Made by a program: the position numbers and the translations under genes. Of a stretch of 64,000 bases of DNA, positions 28,091 through 37,200 are shown in pieces. How positions within the stretch are numbered: position 1 is the first letter of the stretch; each line of letters opens with the position of its first letter. The stretch comes from JANNPJ01 sp035474375. GTDB taxonomy: Bacteria; Actinomycetota; Actinomycetes; Actinomycetales; Kineosporiaceae. Under the pieces are notes generated by a model, which did no database searches, was not told the DNA's origin, and saw nothing but the letters and a program-made list of their open reading frames with translations. The DNA is taken from positions 3,889 to 67,888 of the forward strand of contig DATINJ010000382.1 of the NCBI GenBank assembly GCA_035474375.1. The letters run 5' to 3'.

Positions 28091-28150
28091 GAGGGTCAGC
28101 CGGGAGGGCCGAGGGTCAGCCGGGAGGGCCGAAGGTCAGCCGGGAGGGGT
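28091..28150. repeat. Three 20-bp tandem repeats
   Basis: GA(G/A)GGTCAGCCGGGAGGG units begin at 28091, 28111 and 28131. They occupy the gap between the CpaE-like gene and the HAD gene and end about 38 bp before the chosen HAD start. Confidence 0.9.
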
Positions 28151-28187
28151 TGCCTCGGTCGGTGGCCTGGCGACCTACGATGCCGGA

Positions 28188-28838
28188 GTGTCCACACCTG
28201 AGAGTGCCCCATCGCAGCTGCGCGGTCTGATCATGGATTGGGGCGGTGTGCTGACCGCCCCGATCGACGAGGCGACGGCGGCCTGGGCTCGGCACGAGGG
28301 GATCGACCTGGAGCTCTACCGAACGGTGATGCGCAGCTGGATCGACGTTTCGTCGTCCCCAATTCATGATCTTGAGCGTGGCGAGCTGAGCCCGGACGAG
28401 TTCGAGCGTTTGCTGGCCGAAGGATTCCGCGAGCGCGGTGTGGCAGTGGTCGCCGACGGGTTGCTGGCCCGGATGCTGGGCGGGCTGCGCGAACTCTCCG
28501 ACGACATGGTGAATCTGATCCGAAGAGCTCGACGGCAGGGGGTAAAGACCGCGTTGCTGTCCAACTCGTGGGGCGAGCACTACCCGGAACATCTGTGGGT
28601 CGGGGCTTTCGACGCGGTCGTGATCTCGGGCCGGGTGGGCATGCGGAAGCCGGACGAGGAGATCTTCCGGCACACCGCCGACCTGTTGCAGCTGGAGCCC
28701 GGGCAATGCGTGATGGTGGACGATCTCGCGGCGAACATCCACGGTGCGGTGGCGGCCGGGATGGTCGGCGTCCTGCATGTGAGTTATGCGCAGACCCTCG
28801 AAGAGCTAGAGGTGCTGTTCGACCTCCCGCTCCAGTGA
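28188..28838 (+). CDS. HAD family hydrolase (subfamily IA-like)
   Basis: The GTG start at 28188 gives 216 residues; the open frame upstream crosses the 20-bp repeats and is unlikely to be coding. Motif I is IMDWGGVLTAP, with nucleophilic Asp but Gly in place of the second Asp, as in the FDxGGVL group of HAD-IA proteins. Motif II is ALLSNSWG, motif III MRKPDEEIF and motif IV MVDDLAANI. Substrate unknown; a phosphatase or haloacid-dehalogenase-like activity is possible. It is convergent with a lipoprotein gene. Confidence 0.87.
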   Translation: MSTPESAPSQLRGLIMDWGGVLTAPIDEATAAWARHEGIDLELYRTVMRSWIDVSSSPIHDLERGELSPDEFERLLAEGFRERGVAVVADGLLARMLGGLRELSDDMVNLIRRARRQGVKTALLSNSWGEHYPEHLWVGAFDAVVISGRVGMRKPDEEIFRHTADLLQLEPGQCVMVDDLAANIHGAVAAGMVGVLHVSYAQTLEELEVLFDLPLQ

Positions 28839-28841
28839 CGG

Positions 28842-28871
28842 TCGCCGCTGATCCGAGGACCAGCGGCGACG
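28842..28871. terminator. Hairpin between convergent genes
   Basis: GTCGCCGCTG (28842-28851) and CAGCGGCGAC (28862-28871) form a perfect 10-bp stem with a 10-base loop in the 38-bp gap between the HAD and lipoprotein stops. No T-run follows, so the strand served is unclear; it is probably bidirectional. Confidence 0.65.
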
Positions 28872-28876
28872 GCCGG

Positions 28877-29419
28877 TCAGCGAACGACGAGCTGGAGCAG
28901 CAGCAGTTCCGGTCGATGCAGTTCGACGGCGTAGACCCCGGGATCCTTCACCGTGAAGTCCACGGTCAGGGGAACCCCCGGGGTGATCTCCTGCTCGATC
29001 TCCACCCCGTGCACATGCAGGATGTTCGCGGTATCTGTGGTGACGATGAGTTTCACCCGGTCACCGACCGAGATGGACTTCCGGCCGGGAGCCGGGGTAA
29101 CGGTCCGTCCCTTCACCGAGATCTTCAGCACCGTGAGCGGCTTGGGTACAGCAGCCGCGCTCGGTGGCGTGGCCGCTCCAGCCACGGCAGACGCCGGCGG
29201 GGCCGCTGAGGAGCCAGCCGAAACGGTCGCCGCCGGGGTGCCCGCGGAGCCGCTGGGCGCTGTCGTCGAAGTAGTGGAACTTGTTGCAGTGGAGGGTGTT
29301 TCGGACGATCCACCGGAACATGCCGAGGCTCCGACCAGGGCGCAGCCGAGGATTACCGCGGAGGCCGCCGTCGCGCGCCGGCCTGGCCCGCTGATCTTGC
29401 CCAGATTCCGCGCTGACAT
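28877..29419 (-). CDS. Lipoprotein with cupredoxin-like domain
   Basis: The ATG at 29419 is preceded by AGGAGGA and gives 180 residues. The signal peptide ends in lipobox VGASAC (Cys about 34). A Ser/Thr/Ala/Pro-rich linker (35-95) leads to a C-terminal beta-domain (about 97-180: ISVGDRVKLIVTTDTANILH, V-H-G, ...GVYAVELHRPELLLLQLVV) typical of cupredoxin-like lipoproteins. The Cys of a type-1 copper site is absent, so copper binding is doubtful. Exported and membrane-anchored. Divergent from the WS/DGAT gene. Confidence 0.82.
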   Translation of the reverse strand: MSARNLGKISGPGRRATAASAVILGCALVGASACSGGSSETPSTATSSTTSTTAPSGSAGTPAATVSAGSSAAPPASAVAGAATPPSAAAVPKPLTVLKISVKGRTVTPAPGRKSISVGDRVKLIVTTDTANILHVHGVEIEQEITPGVPLTVDFTVKDPGVYAVELHRPELLLLQLVVR

Positions 29420-29564
29420 CCGGTGATTCCTCCTGTTGAGCCGATCCTGGACGGACGCTGGTGAATTGGCCGGGGCTCCCGCTCGAGCTGGAGTCCGCGT
29501 GCGACGATAGCCCGGACCCGCGATCCGGCCGCAGCCGGAGCCCAATTGCCCAGGAGGACTGTCG

Positions 29565-31052
29565 GTGACCGATCGGCTCTCGTCGCTGGACGTCTCCTTT
29601 CTCTATCTCGAGCAGCCGACGACGACGATGCACGTCGGATCCTTGATGATCTTCCGCGTGCCGGCGGGGGGCCTCGATGTCGACCGGCTCACCCGACACG
29701 TAGGGTCACGGATCGCCTTCGTCCCGCGATACCGGCAGCGGATCCGCTCGATCCCGGGGCGGATCGCGAACCCGGTCTGGGTGGACGACGAGCACTTCGA
29801 TCTGAGCTATCACATCCGCCGATCCGCGTTGCCCAAGCCCGGCAACGACGCCCAACTCGAAGAACTGGTCGCCCGACTGCAGTCCCGGCCGCTCGATCGG
29901 CGCCGTCCGCTCTGGGAGCTCTACCTGGTCGAAGGGCTCAGCGACGGCCGATTCGCATTGGTCAGCAAGGTCCATCAGGCGCTTGTGGACGGCGTCCGCA
30001 CGGTCGACCTCGGGCAGGTGATCCTCGACGACTCGGCCGAGACCGCCGAGCCGCCCGCCTTCAACTGGAAACCCACCGCAGAGCCCACCTCGCTGGAACT
30101 GCTCTTCGGCGCGGTCGTCGATTCGGTGCAGCGCCCCGGTCAACTGGTGGACGTCGTCCGGCACGGGCTCGGGGACGTCCGTGATACCGCCGCGATCACC
30201 GCACGCTCCGCGGCCCGGGTGGCCAATGCAGTTCGTCAGGCCGCCGGCAGCCCGCCGAAGAGCCCGTTGACCAGTGCGGTGACGCCGGACCGCCGGTACG
30301 CCATGATCACCACTGACCTGGACGACTACCGGACGATCCGAGCCAGGCTGGCCGCCGCAGCACCGGCCAAGGCGCCCGCTCGCAAGTCCAGGAGCACCCG
30401 GACGGCCCGGGTCGCCGGGCCGCCGAATCCGCCACCCGATCAGGTCACCGTCAACGACGTCGTCCTCGCGGTGCTGGCGGGTGCGCTGCGGGCGTGGCTA
30501 CTGGCTCGCGGTGAACCGGTCCCGACCGGCAGCATCGTCCGGACGCTGGTGCCGATGAGTGTCCGGGTCGATGACCCCGAGGCAGCCGGCGCGATTGGCA
30601 GCCGAGTGGATTCGATCTTGATCGACCTGCCCACCGGCGAGGCCAGCCCTCGGATGCGGTTGCACCAGATTTCCTACCAGACCAAGGGGCACCGGGAGAC
30701 CGGGCAGGCCGTGGCCGCTCCGACCCTCGCCGGGATCGCCGGATTCGCCCCGCCCACGCTGCATTCGCTCGGCGCGCGAGTGGCCAGCGGCCTGTCCCGG
30801 CGGATGTTTCACCTGGTGGTGACCAACGTGCCCGGACCACAGCAACCGCTGTACGTGGACGGCGCCCAGATGCTGGCTACCTACCCGGTGGTACCGCTCG
30901 CCGCCGGGCAGGCCCTGAGTATCGGCCTGACCTCGTACGCCGGGAAGGTTTACTACGGTCTGAACGCTGATCGAGAGGCGATGCCGGACGTCGACGTCGT
31001 TGGCCAGTGCATCCTCGATGCGCTGGCCGAACTACGGGAGGCGGTTCGATGA
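29565..31052 (+). CDS. Wax ester synthase/diacylglycerol acyltransferase (WS/DGAT) family protein
   Basis: A 495-residue protein from a GTG with AGGAGG-like sequence upstream. Family features are LSSLDVSFLYLEQPTTTMHV at the N-terminus, PLWELYLVEGL, the acyltransferase motif region KVHQALVDGVR, NDVVLAVLAGALRAWL and VTNVPGPQQPLYVDGA. The active-site consensus is HHxxxDG; here the second His is Gln, which in characterised members is considered catalytic. These enzymes esterify fatty acyl-CoA to diacylglycerol or fatty alcohols. Translationally coupled to a patatin gene (ATGA), suggesting lipid turnover. Confidence 0.88.
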   Translation: MTDRLSSLDVSFLYLEQPTTTMHVGSLMIFRVPAGGLDVDRLTRHVGSRIAFVPRYRQRIRSIPGRIANPVWVDDEHFDLSYHIRRSALPKPGNDAQLEELVARLQSRPLDRRRPLWELYLVEGLSDGRFALVSKVHQALVDGVRTVDLGQVILDDSAETAEPPAFNWKPTAEPTSLELLFGAVVDSVQRPGQLVDVVRHGLGDVRDTAAITARSAARVANAVRQAAGSPPKSPLTSAVTPDRRYAMITTDLDDYRTIRARLAAAAPAKAPARKSRSTRTARVAGPPNPPPDQVTVNDVVLAVLAGALRAWLLARGEPVPTGSIVRTLVPMSVRVDDPEAAGAIGSRVDSILIDLPTGEASPRMRLHQISYQTKGHRETGQAVAAPTLAGIAGFAPPTLHSLGARVASGLSRRMFHLVVTNVPGPQQPLYVDGAQMLATYPVVPLAAGQALSIGLTSYAGKVYYGLNADREAMPDVDVVGQCILDALAELREAVR

Positions 31053-32212
31053 TTCATCGGCGAGTGAACCCGAATTTCGCCCAGCGAGCTGCCATCCGGG
31101 CAACCGGATTGACCTCCGTGGGGCAGGCTGCGTCCGTCGTCCGGCTCGCCGTCCCCGGCACCGCCCGAGCCGGGTCAGGAGGCCGCTGGGGGCTCGTCCT
31201 CGGCGGCGGTGGGGTGCTCGGCGCGGCCTGGTTGGTCGGAGCTCTGGAAGCGCTGGAGCGCTCGCGTGGCATTGATGTTCGGCAGGCCGAGGTGATCCTC
31301 GGGACCTCCGCCGGATCGGTGATCGGTGCCCTGCTCGCGACCGGTGTCTCGGTGGCCGACCTACGGGCCCAGCAGCTGGGCGAGCAGGATCCGACCGCCG
31401 AGCTGACCGCTCGGCTGGCCGGGGTGGCTTTCGACCCGGAACAACCAGCTGGCTCGGCGCTCCCGCCGCGCCCTCGGTTGCGACCGGGAAGCACCGCTCT
31501 GCTGCGAAACAACCGTGGATCGCTGCGGGAGATCCCACGCTCCACCCTGCTGGCCGGGCTGGCACCGGCCGGTCGAGGCAAGATGGTGGGCGTTGCCCGG
31601 TTGATCGAGGCGTTCGCGCCGGTCGGTGAATGGGCGCCGCATCCCGGCTACCGTGCGGTGGCCCTGGACTACGAAACCGGCCGCCGGGTGGTCTTCGGCG
31701 CCGACCAGGCGCCACCCGCGGGCCTGTCTGCCGCCGTCCTGGCCTCCTGCGCCATCCCCGGCTGGTTCGAACCGGTGACGATCGGTGGACGGCGGTACGT
31801 CGACGGCGGGATGTGGTCGGCCAACAACGTCGACCTGCTCGCGGACTCCGGCCTCGACGAGATCTTCGTTCTCGCACCGATGGCCTCCGCGGCCTACGAT
31901 GCTCCGGGGGACTGGCGGGCACGGGTGGAGCGACGGCTCCGGGTGGCCAGTACCCGCCGTTGCCTGGCAGAAGCCCGCATGGTGCAGCTGAAGGGCACGG
32001 CCGTGACCGTTCTCGGCCCTGGTCCGGAGGATCTGCAGTTGATGGGTTACAACTTGATGGCTCCAGAACGTCGGCGGGTGGTGCTGGAAAGCGCGGTCCG
32101 GACCGGCCTGGTGGCCTTCGCCGACCCGCCGATCGTTGAGCCGTCGGCTGAACTCCCCGCCGAGCCATTGCTCGCCTTCGATCTCGACGTGAACCGGAGT
32201 GAACACGGATGA
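31049..32212 (+). CDS. Patatin-like phospholipase
   Basis: A 387-residue protein. Oxyanion-hole glycine loop LGGGGVLGAAWLVGAL (about 48-63), nucleophile elbow LGTSAGSVIGALLATG with the catalytic Ser (about residue 92), and D-G-G (YVDGGMWSANN) supply the Ser-Asp dyad of patatins. A lipid acyl hydrolase role is expected. Start at ATG 31049 overlaps the WS/DGAT stop by 4 bp, and its own stop overlaps the next start by 4 bp. The operon therefore pairs an acyltransferase with a lipase. Confidence 0.9.
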   Translation: MIHRRVNPNFAQRAAIRATGLTSVGQAASVVRLAVPGTARAGSGGRWGLVLGGGGVLGAAWLVGALEALERSRGIDVRQAEVILGTSAGSVIGALLATGVSVADLRAQQLGEQDPTAELTARLAGVAFDPEQPAGSALPPRPRLRPGSTALLRNNRGSLREIPRSTLLAGLAPAGRGKMVGVARLIEAFAPVGEWAPHPGYRAVALDYETGRRVVFGADQAPPAGLSAAVLASCAIPGWFEPVTIGGRRYVDGGMWSANNVDLLADSGLDEIFVLAPMASAAYDAPGDWRARVERRLRVASTRRCLAEARMVQLKGTAVTVLGPGPEDLQLMGYNLMAPERRRVVLESAVRTGLVAFADPPIVEPSAELPAEPLLAFDLDVNRSEHG

Positions 32213-32727
32213 CCCGGGTCTACGTCCCCACCACCCTGGTGGGACTGGCACGAGCGCAGAAGCTAGGCACCTTGAACGACCTTGACGATTCGGTAAACGC
32301 CGCAGATCCTCGAGTACCGGCCCACGCGGTGACCGGAGCCGTCCGCGAGTGGTACGTCGAGGGCAACCTCGAAGAGCTGGAGTACTCCGCCCTGATCGAT
32401 GCGGCCGAGTCGTCGCTGCGGCTGCTCGCCCTCGAACCGCTCGCCCCCCGGCGTCGGGTCGTCGTCGCGGTCGACGTCCCGGAAGCCCTGGTTCTGCCCG
32501 GCGGCCAGGCTCGCTCGTCCGTCTGGATTGCCGGTTCGATCGAGCTGTCTCGGGTGGTCAGCGTGCACGTCGACGAGGTGGAGTCGGAAACCACGATCGT
32601 CGCCGCGGTCGACGCGCTCGCCGCAGCCGCCGACGGTGACGACGACGCCCGCTTCCAACTCGACGAGGCGGAAGCCTGCGATCTGCTCTGGTACGACATC
32701 AGCGAGATCGACGACCTGATCGGCTGA
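32209..32727 (+). CDS. DUF6912 family protein
   Basis: A 172-residue acidic soluble protein (MTRVYVPTTLVGLARAQKLG). The pattern of a short strand at the N-terminus, Ala-rich helices (AVTGAVREWYVEGNLEELEY) and an acidic C-terminus (LLWYDISEIDDLIG) matches an actinobacterial family I know as DUF6912. No catalytic residues are evident. Last gene of the WS/DGAT-patatin operon; it ends 9 bp from a convergent hydrolase gene. Confidence 0.75.
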   Translation: MTRVYVPTTLVGLARAQKLGTLNDLDDSVNAADPRVPAHAVTGAVREWYVEGNLEELEYSALIDAAESSLRLLALEPLAPRRRVVVAVDVPEALVLPGGQARSSVWIAGSIELSRVVSVHVDEVESETTIVAAVDALAAAADGDDDARFQLDEAEACDLLWYDISEIDDLIG

Positions 32728-32736
32728 TCTTCGAGC

Positions 32737-33585
32737 TCACCAGCTACTGAGGACCTGCTGGACCGCCGTGATGACCGCCTCGGGTGCCTCCCGCCGGGGC
32801 GAATGCCCGGCGTCCAGAGCGAGCACCTGAGCGCCTCCAGGGCAGGCCGCCACGCATCGGCGGGCACCGGCTCGAGAAACGATCCCGCCGCGGGCCGGCT
32901 CGCCACGGATGATCAGTACCGGGCACCGCACCTCGGACAGCAAGGCCGGCAACGGCTCGCCCCAGTCCGTCGTCCGATCCAGATGCTCCAGGTCGACGGC
33001 TGCCTTGCTGCGCGCCCAGGGCTCCAGTTCGGCCTCCGGCCAGTCCGGATGGTTGGCCCGAACCCAGGCCACCCGGGAGGCGTGGTCACCGGACCGCAGG
33101 CCTCGGATCCAGGCCCGCATCTGCGCGCTGGAGTCGGCCCGCCGTAACGTGGTCCGGGCCGGGTCCTCCAGAATCAGGCCGCGGATCAGGTCCGGCCGGG
33201 CTGCGGCCAACCGCGCTGCGGTCAGCGCGCCCATCGAATGCCCGTAGGCGACCGCAGTGCGGTGCTCTCGACCGGCCAGCCGGGGCTGCCCGAGAGCGTC
33301 CAGGACGGCGATCGCGGAGGTTGCATGGTCGGCGATCACGTACGTCCCGGCCCGAAGCGGGGTACCGCCGTGCGCCGGAGCATCCGGTGCCACCACCGTC
33401 CAGCGCCGCTCCAGGGCCGTGACCAGCGGCGCGAACACCTCCGACGAATCGGTCCAGCCGTGAAAGGCCAAAAGCGAGGGAGCGCCGGGCCGATCGATCT
33501 CGGCCGGCCAGACCCGGATCTGCACCGGGCCGTCCGGGGCCCGCAGACGGACCGTTCTGGAGCCGGTTACCGTTCCGCCAGCCAC
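32737..33585 (-). CDS. Alpha/beta hydrolase
   Basis: A 282-residue alpha/beta-hydrolase-fold protein. HGWTDSSEVFAPLV supplies the oxyanion region, nucleophile elbow GHSMGALTAARLAAA (Ser about 117), acid residue region CPVLIIRGEP, and the catalytic His in LDAGHSPRREAPEAV near the C-terminus. No signal peptide. Substrate unknown (esterase, lactonase or similar). It overlaps the 3' end of the DUF2505 gene by 19 bp on the same strand, so they are cotranscribed. Confidence 0.88.
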   Translation of the reverse strand: MAGGTVTGSRTVRLRAPDGPVQIRVWPAEIDRPGAPSLLAFHGWTDSSEVFAPLVTALERRWTVVAPDAPAHGGTPLRAGTYVIADHATSAIAVLDALGQPRLAGREHRTAVAYGHSMGALTAARLAAARPDLIRGLILEDPARTTLRRADSSAQMRAWIRGLRSGDHASRVAWVRANHPDWPEAELEPWARSKAAVDLEHLDRTTDWGEPLPALLSEVRCPVLIIRGEPARGGIVSRAGARRCVAACPGGAQVLALDAGHSPRREAPEAVITAVQQVLSSW

Positions 33586-34061
33586 GCCTTACCGATCCGT
33601 TCTTCCGCGGTGATCGCGGCACGCACGGCGGGTTCGGCGCTGCGCTCGATCTTGCCACCGATCAGTGGCACCCGGGCTTTCAGTTCGCCGTCCACAAGTT
33701 CGACGGTACCGGCGCCGGAAGCCGACAGCGAGAGCGTCGCGTTCATCCGAATCGGCGCCCCGCTCAGCTCCACCACCAGGGTGCCGGTGCGCGCCCCATC
33801 GGCCTGGGCGGGTCCCCAGGTCTCGGTCTGGGTGATGTTGATCTGCGCTCCGACCAGCGCACGGAAGGCATCTGGGACCTGGTCGGTGGGCAATGCCCGG
33901 CGGCTGGTGATGATCGCGCCGCCGCCGTCCGTACTGATCTCCACTTCCCACGAAAGCGCACCAGTCTGGCCGAGTTTGCGATCTTGGAAGGCCTTGTCGG
34001 TGAGCATCGCGAAGACGTCCCCCGGTTCGGCGGCGTAGTGAATCTCGGCTGTCAGGCGCAC
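33567..34061 (-). CDS. DUF2505 domain-containing protein
   Basis: The GTG at 34061 is preceded by GAGGAG and gives 164 residues. DUF2505 is a START/Bet v1-like fold. VRLTAEIHYAAEPGDVFAML matches the N-terminal strand-helix, and the C-terminal helix AEPAVRAAITAEERIGKAWL closes the family pattern. Probable hydrophobic-ligand binding, unproven. Upstream operon partner of the alpha/beta hydrolase. Divergent from the NAD-GDH gene. Confidence 0.85.
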   Translation of the reverse strand: MRLTAEIHYAAEPGDVFAMLTDKAFQDRKLGQTGALSWEVEISTDGGGAIITSRRALPTDQVPDAFRALVGAQINITQTETWGPAQADGARTGTLVVELSGAPIRMNATLSLSASGAGTVELVDGELKARVPLIGGKIERSAEPAVRAAITAEERIGKAWLAER

Positions 34062-34239
34062 GCGTGACTCCTCTCGGTGAGCGAAGGCGATCATTAAGTT
34101 CGGCAGGATGGCAGTCAGAACGCGTTACCGGCTGGTCACACCCGCTGGCAAGAGTATGGTCGCCAGCCAGGTGCGCATTCCCCGCGCACCGTGGTCTCAG
34201 AGTTTCGGTGGGTGTGACGTGGTGTCCGGTAGGGCTTTA

Positions 34240-37200
34240 ATGCTGCCGACGACCGAAGGTGATCGACAGGCGCTGTTGAGTCGGACAGCGGCGATCGCAC
34301 AGCGAGATGCCAACGCACCGCCGGACCCCTTCGGGTTCCTGGATCGGTACTTCCAGAACGTGGCCATGGAAGACCTGGCCGAGCGGCGTCCCGAGGATCT
34401 GGTCGGGCTGGCGCTCTCGCACCGGGCGGCCGCGGCCTCCCGGCCGCAGGGCACGGCCGTGGTCCGGGTGTTCACCCCGACCGAGGAGAGCGTGGGCTGG
34501 TCGACCGGTCACACCGTGATCGAGATCGTCGCCGCCGACGTCCCATTCCTGGTCGACTCGGTGAACGGTGAACTCGCTCGGCTGGATTGCCAGATCCACC
34601 TGGTGATCCACCCGCAGTTCGTGGTCCGCCGGACCGTCACCGGCGAGATGATCGAGATTCTCGATCTTCCGCCGAGGGCCGGCAGCCACCCGGCGCTGCC
34701 CCGCGACGCCGCCCTGGAATCCTGGATCCACGTCGAGATCGACCGGGAGAGCGACCCGGCTCGGCTCACCACCTTGGAGCACTCGCTCCGCCAGGTCCTG
34801 GAGGACGTCCGGGTCACGGTCGAGGACTGGCCGAAGATGCGTGCCGCCGCCGAGCGGATCGCCGGCGATCTGCGCCGTCAGCCGCCGCTCGGGCTCGACC
34901 CGGAGGAAGTCGCCGAGGGCGCCGAACTTCTGGAGTGGCTGGCCGACGGTCACTTCACCTTCCTCGGGTTGCGCGAGTACGTGTTGACCGAGCGTGACGG
35001 CGAAGAGGTACTCCTCGGCCGCAACGGCACCGGGCTGGGCATCCTGCGGCACGACCAGCGGGCCGAGTCCAGCAGCTTCGGTCGGCTGACCGTGCAGGCT
35101 CGGGCGAAGGCCCGGGAGCACCGCTTGCTGGTGCTGACCAAGGCCAACTCCCGGGCGACCGTCCACCGGACCGGGTACCTGGACTACGTCGGGGTGAAGA
35201 CCTTCGATGCCAGCGGTGAGGTGACCGGCGAGCGCAGGTTCCTCGGGCTGTTCGCGTCTTCGGCCTACACCGGCAGCGTGCTGGACATCCCGGTGGTCCG
35301 CCGGAAGGTCGCCGCCGTCCTCGATCGCGGCGGGTTCTCCCCGGACAGCCATTCCGGTAAGGACCTCCTGCAGATCCTGCAGACGTATCCACGCGATGAA
35401 CTCTTCGAGATCGACGTCGACGATCTCTACACGATCGCCGTTGCCGTGATGCAGTTGCAGGAACGTCGCCGCACCCGGTTGTTCCTGCGCGTCGACGACT
35501 TCGGCCGCTACGTCTCGTGCCTGGTGTTCCTGCCTCGAGAGCGGTACATCACCAAGGCCCGGTTGCAGATCGAGCAGATCCTGCGCGAAGCGATCGGTGG
35601 CACCACCGTCGACTACACCGCCCGGGTCTCGGAGTCCGTCCTGGCCCGGTTGCATTTCGTGATCCGGGTTCCGCCCGGGGCCGGAGTTCCGGAGCTGGAC
35701 GCGGCGGCCCTGGAGGCCGCACTGGTTGCGGCCACCCGGAGTTGGGACGACGACTTCGCCGCTGCGGCGACCGATGTGCTGGGCGAAGGTCCGGCCAGCA
35801 AACTGGTGCGGGAATGGGGTTCGGGGTTCCCGGAGTCGTACCGAGAGGACGTCGAACCCCGGTCCGCGGTGGACGATCTCTGCCGGTTGACCGCGATGCA
35901 GCGGAGCACCGGCCGGTCTGGTGCGCTGGCGATGAAGCTGCACGAAGGGGAGAGCAGCGCGCCGGACGAAAGCCGGTTCGTGCTCTACCGGCGCGAGCCG
36001 CTCTCGCTGTCCGCCGTGCTGCCGTTCCTCGCCAATCTCGGGGTTGAGGTGGTGGACGAGCGTCCTTACCTGCTGCATTCGGCGAGCGGCACCGAGGCGC
36101 ACGTCTACGACTTCGGGATCCGCCGGGATGCGGGAGCCGGTCGCGGGTCCGCTCCGAAGGCACTAGAGCACCCGGAGACCATGCACCGGCTGTTCACCGA
36201 GGCGTTCGAGGCGGCCTGGTGGGGGGACGCCGAGAGCGACGGCTTCGACCGGTTGGTGCTCAGTGCCGGACTGGACTGGCGGCAGGTCTCGGTGCTGCGC
36301 GGATACGCCCGCTACCTGCGCCAGGCCGGGTCCACGTTCGGCCAGGACTACCTGGAGAACTGCCTGGTCACGTACGCGGAGATCGCGGCCTTCCTGGTCG
36401 AACTGTTCGAAACCCGGTTCGACCCGGACCGGTTCGGTGGTCCGGGCGAGGGCGCTCCAAGTTCGGTTGCCCCGACTGCGGATGGTCGAGGGCAGGCCCG
36501 TCCGAACGGACGCGCGGAGGCCGCCGACGCGCTGGTCGCCAAGATCAGGTCGGCGCTGGACGGCGTGGTCAGCCTTGATCACGATCGGATCCTGAGGTCC
36601 TTCCTCGGCCTGATCCTGGCCACCATGCGGACCAACTTCTACGTCGATACCCGCCCGGGTGACGGCGAGAAGAGCGACCGGGTGGCACTGGCCCTGAAAC
36701 TCGATCCGCATGCCTTGCCCGACCTGCCGGCGCCGCGCCCAGCGCACGAGGTCTTCGTCTATTCGCCCTGGATGGAAGGGGTGCACCTGCGGTTCGGTGC
36801 GGTCGCCCGGGGTGGCCTGCGCTGGAGTGACCGGCGCGAGGACTTCCGCACCGAGGTGCTCGGGCTGGTCAAGGCCCAGATGACGAAGAACGCGGTGATC
36901 GTGCCGACCGGCGCCAAGGGTGGCTTCGTCGCCAAGCAGTTGCCTGACCCGGGCCTCGACCGGGACGCCTGGCTGGCCGAGGGAGTGGCCTGCTACCGCA
37001 GCTTCATCAGCGCGTTGCTGGACGTCACCGACAACCGGGTCACGCTGCCGGGCGGTGACCAGGTGGTCGTGCCGCCGGCCCGCGTGGTGCGGCACGACGG
37101 CGACGACAGCTACCTGGTGGTGGCCGCGGACAAGGGCACCGCGGCGTTCTCCGACCTGGCGAACGAGGTGGCGATCGGCTACGGGTTCTGGCTCGGCGAC

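Noticed and set aside
34108..34239. N-terminal extension of the NAD-GDH
   Set aside because: Sequence before 34240 has no family likeness and the ribosome-binding site is better at 34240, though GTG 34219 remains possible.
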